Source: Xylophilus sp. GW821-FHT01B05 (GTDB lineage Bacteria > Pseudomonadota > Gammaproteobacteria > Burkholderiales > Burkholderiaceae_C). Taken from it: a DNA stretch of 64,000 bases. The notes beneath the pieces were generated by a model, which saw only the letters and a program-made list of their open reading frames with translations, did not search any database and was not told where the DNA came from. Both the position numbers and the translations under genes were made by a program. Below, piece after piece: positions 63,387 through 64,000 of this stretch. Each line of letters opens with the position of its first letter. The stretch's first letter is position 1. The stretch covers positions 4,774,001 through 4,838,000 of the forward strand of contig CP152408.1 of the NCBI GenBank assembly GCA_038961845.1. Direction: 5' to 3'.

Positions 63387-64000
63387 TCAACCAGGGAATC
63401 GATACAGGGCCTGGGGGTTACGCACCAGCAATTGCTCCAGATATCGCGCATCCGGAGCAATGCGGTCCAGCGCATCCACCAGCCCGCCGTCATCCGGAAT
63501 ATGGGTGTGGTTGGGATGCGGCCAGTCGGTGCCCCAGATGCTGCGTTCCGGAAAGCGCTCAACCAGGATGCGCGCCAGCGCTTCTCCCCGCGTGTACCGC
63601 TCGGCCGGGGACGCATGTGCATCGATACGGTCGATGCCGCTGACCTTCACATGAAAGCGCGGATTCTCCAGAAGCCGCAGCAGCGCCTGGAAGTCAACGC
63701 TCTCCGGTCCGCGCGCAGCATCGACCCGACCCATGTGGTCGATCACCACAGGCACCTGGCTGCGTTGGAGTGGCGCAGCCAGCTCATGCACCAGTTCACT
63801 TTCGAAATGCACCTGCAAATGCATTCCCACAGCGGCCAGACGCGGCGTCAGTGCCAGCACCGCGTCCACGCTTGCACCGTTTGCGATATGCCGCATGAAG
63901 TTGAAGCGCACGCCACGGAACCCTGCCAGAGCCAGGCGCTGCAGTTCGGCATCGGACACATCGGGCTCGACCAGTGCGATGCCGAGATAGCTGCCTTTTC
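63387..64000 (-). CDS. Amidohydrolase family (LigI-like), 5' end beyond window
   Basis: The gene runs off the right edge; about 204 C-terminal residues are visible. It is a TIM-barrel metal-dependent hydrolase of the type that includes 2-pyrone-4,6-dicarboxylate lactonase (LigI). Motifs are GFRGVRFNFMRHIANGAS, LQVHFESELVHELA, VPVVIDHMGRVD, FHVKVSGIDR and IWGTDWPHPNHTHIPDDG, the last with the expected catalytic Asp. The frame is open to base 64000 (reading ...YLGIALVEPDVSDAEL). The substrate is probably a lactone or cyclic acid. Confidence 0.85.
   Translation of the reverse strand, partial: KGSYLGIALVEPDVSDAELQRLALAGFRGVRFNFMRHIANGASVDAVLALTPRLAAVGMHLQVHFESELVHELAAPLQRSQVPVVIDHMGRVDAARGPESVDFQALLRLLENPRFHVKVSGIDRIDAHASPAERYTRGEALARILVERFPERSIWGTDWPHPNHTHIPDDGGLVDALDRIAPDARYLEQLLVRNPQALYRFPG

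Overview
The window is GC-rich, densely coded DNA from a betaproteobacterium, most likely a member of the Comamonadaceae (Acidovorax/Variovorax-like; genus not resolved). Support comes from the cphA'/cphA pair with its ABC and DUF1854 partners, DUF2145 and DUF72 genes, two Bug-family (tripartite tricarboxylate) binding proteins, many LysR regulators, and short gctat-N7-atagc type palindromes between genes. I see no rRNA, tRNA or CRISPR array.

Left part (1-25 kb) looks like stable chromosome. In order: the tail of an EF-hand protein, queC, and a divergent cyanophycin locus (ABC transporter and DUF1854 on the minus strand, cphA' and cphA on the plus strand). These are followed by a PilZ-like protein, gloA, an ornithine cyclodeaminase-creA-ferredoxin run, a UvrD-like helicase, a DUF72 protein, and an exported DUF2145 pair behind a perfect 27-bp operator-like palindrome. 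Next come a hybrid sensor kinase and a lipid A modification module: eptA opposite a PmrAB-like two-component system that overlaps dgkA.

The middle (25-46 kb) is accessory. It holds an exported CMD/cupin pair, two tandem duplicated LysR genes, a membrane PQQ dehydrogenase, an SDR and a Bcr-type efflux pump, sdaA with a divergent LysR, an SgcJ-like protein and TerC. A MaoC gene then leads into a rearrangement scar where an acyl-CoA synthetase and a tannase, both lacking their N-terminal parts, meet head to head. A phosphonate cluster follows: LysR, phnDCE, an iron-type alcohol dehydrogenase and phnX, with no phnW.

The segment 45.7-57.8 kb lies between insertion-sequence debris (IS5- and IS66-like on the left, a MITE-like element and another IS5-like remnant on the right). 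It holds a glutaredoxin-DinB fusion with a thioredoxin reductase, and a catabolic cluster: two Bug binding proteins, IclR, a CaiB-type CoA-transferase, LeuCD-like hydratase and an HMG-CoA-lyase-like enzyme. The last three could together convert a methyl-branched C4/C5 diacid such as citraconate or citramalate to pyruvate and acetyl-CoA. A chimeric SDR/acyl-CoA dehydrogenase pseudogene ends this block.

The right end (57.9-64 kb) is a polar amino-acid ABC transporter operon containing a class IV aminotransferase homologue that appears to lack the PLP lysine. A GntR regulator and, convergent to it, a small DUF4286/EthD-like protein and a truncated amidohydrolase follow.
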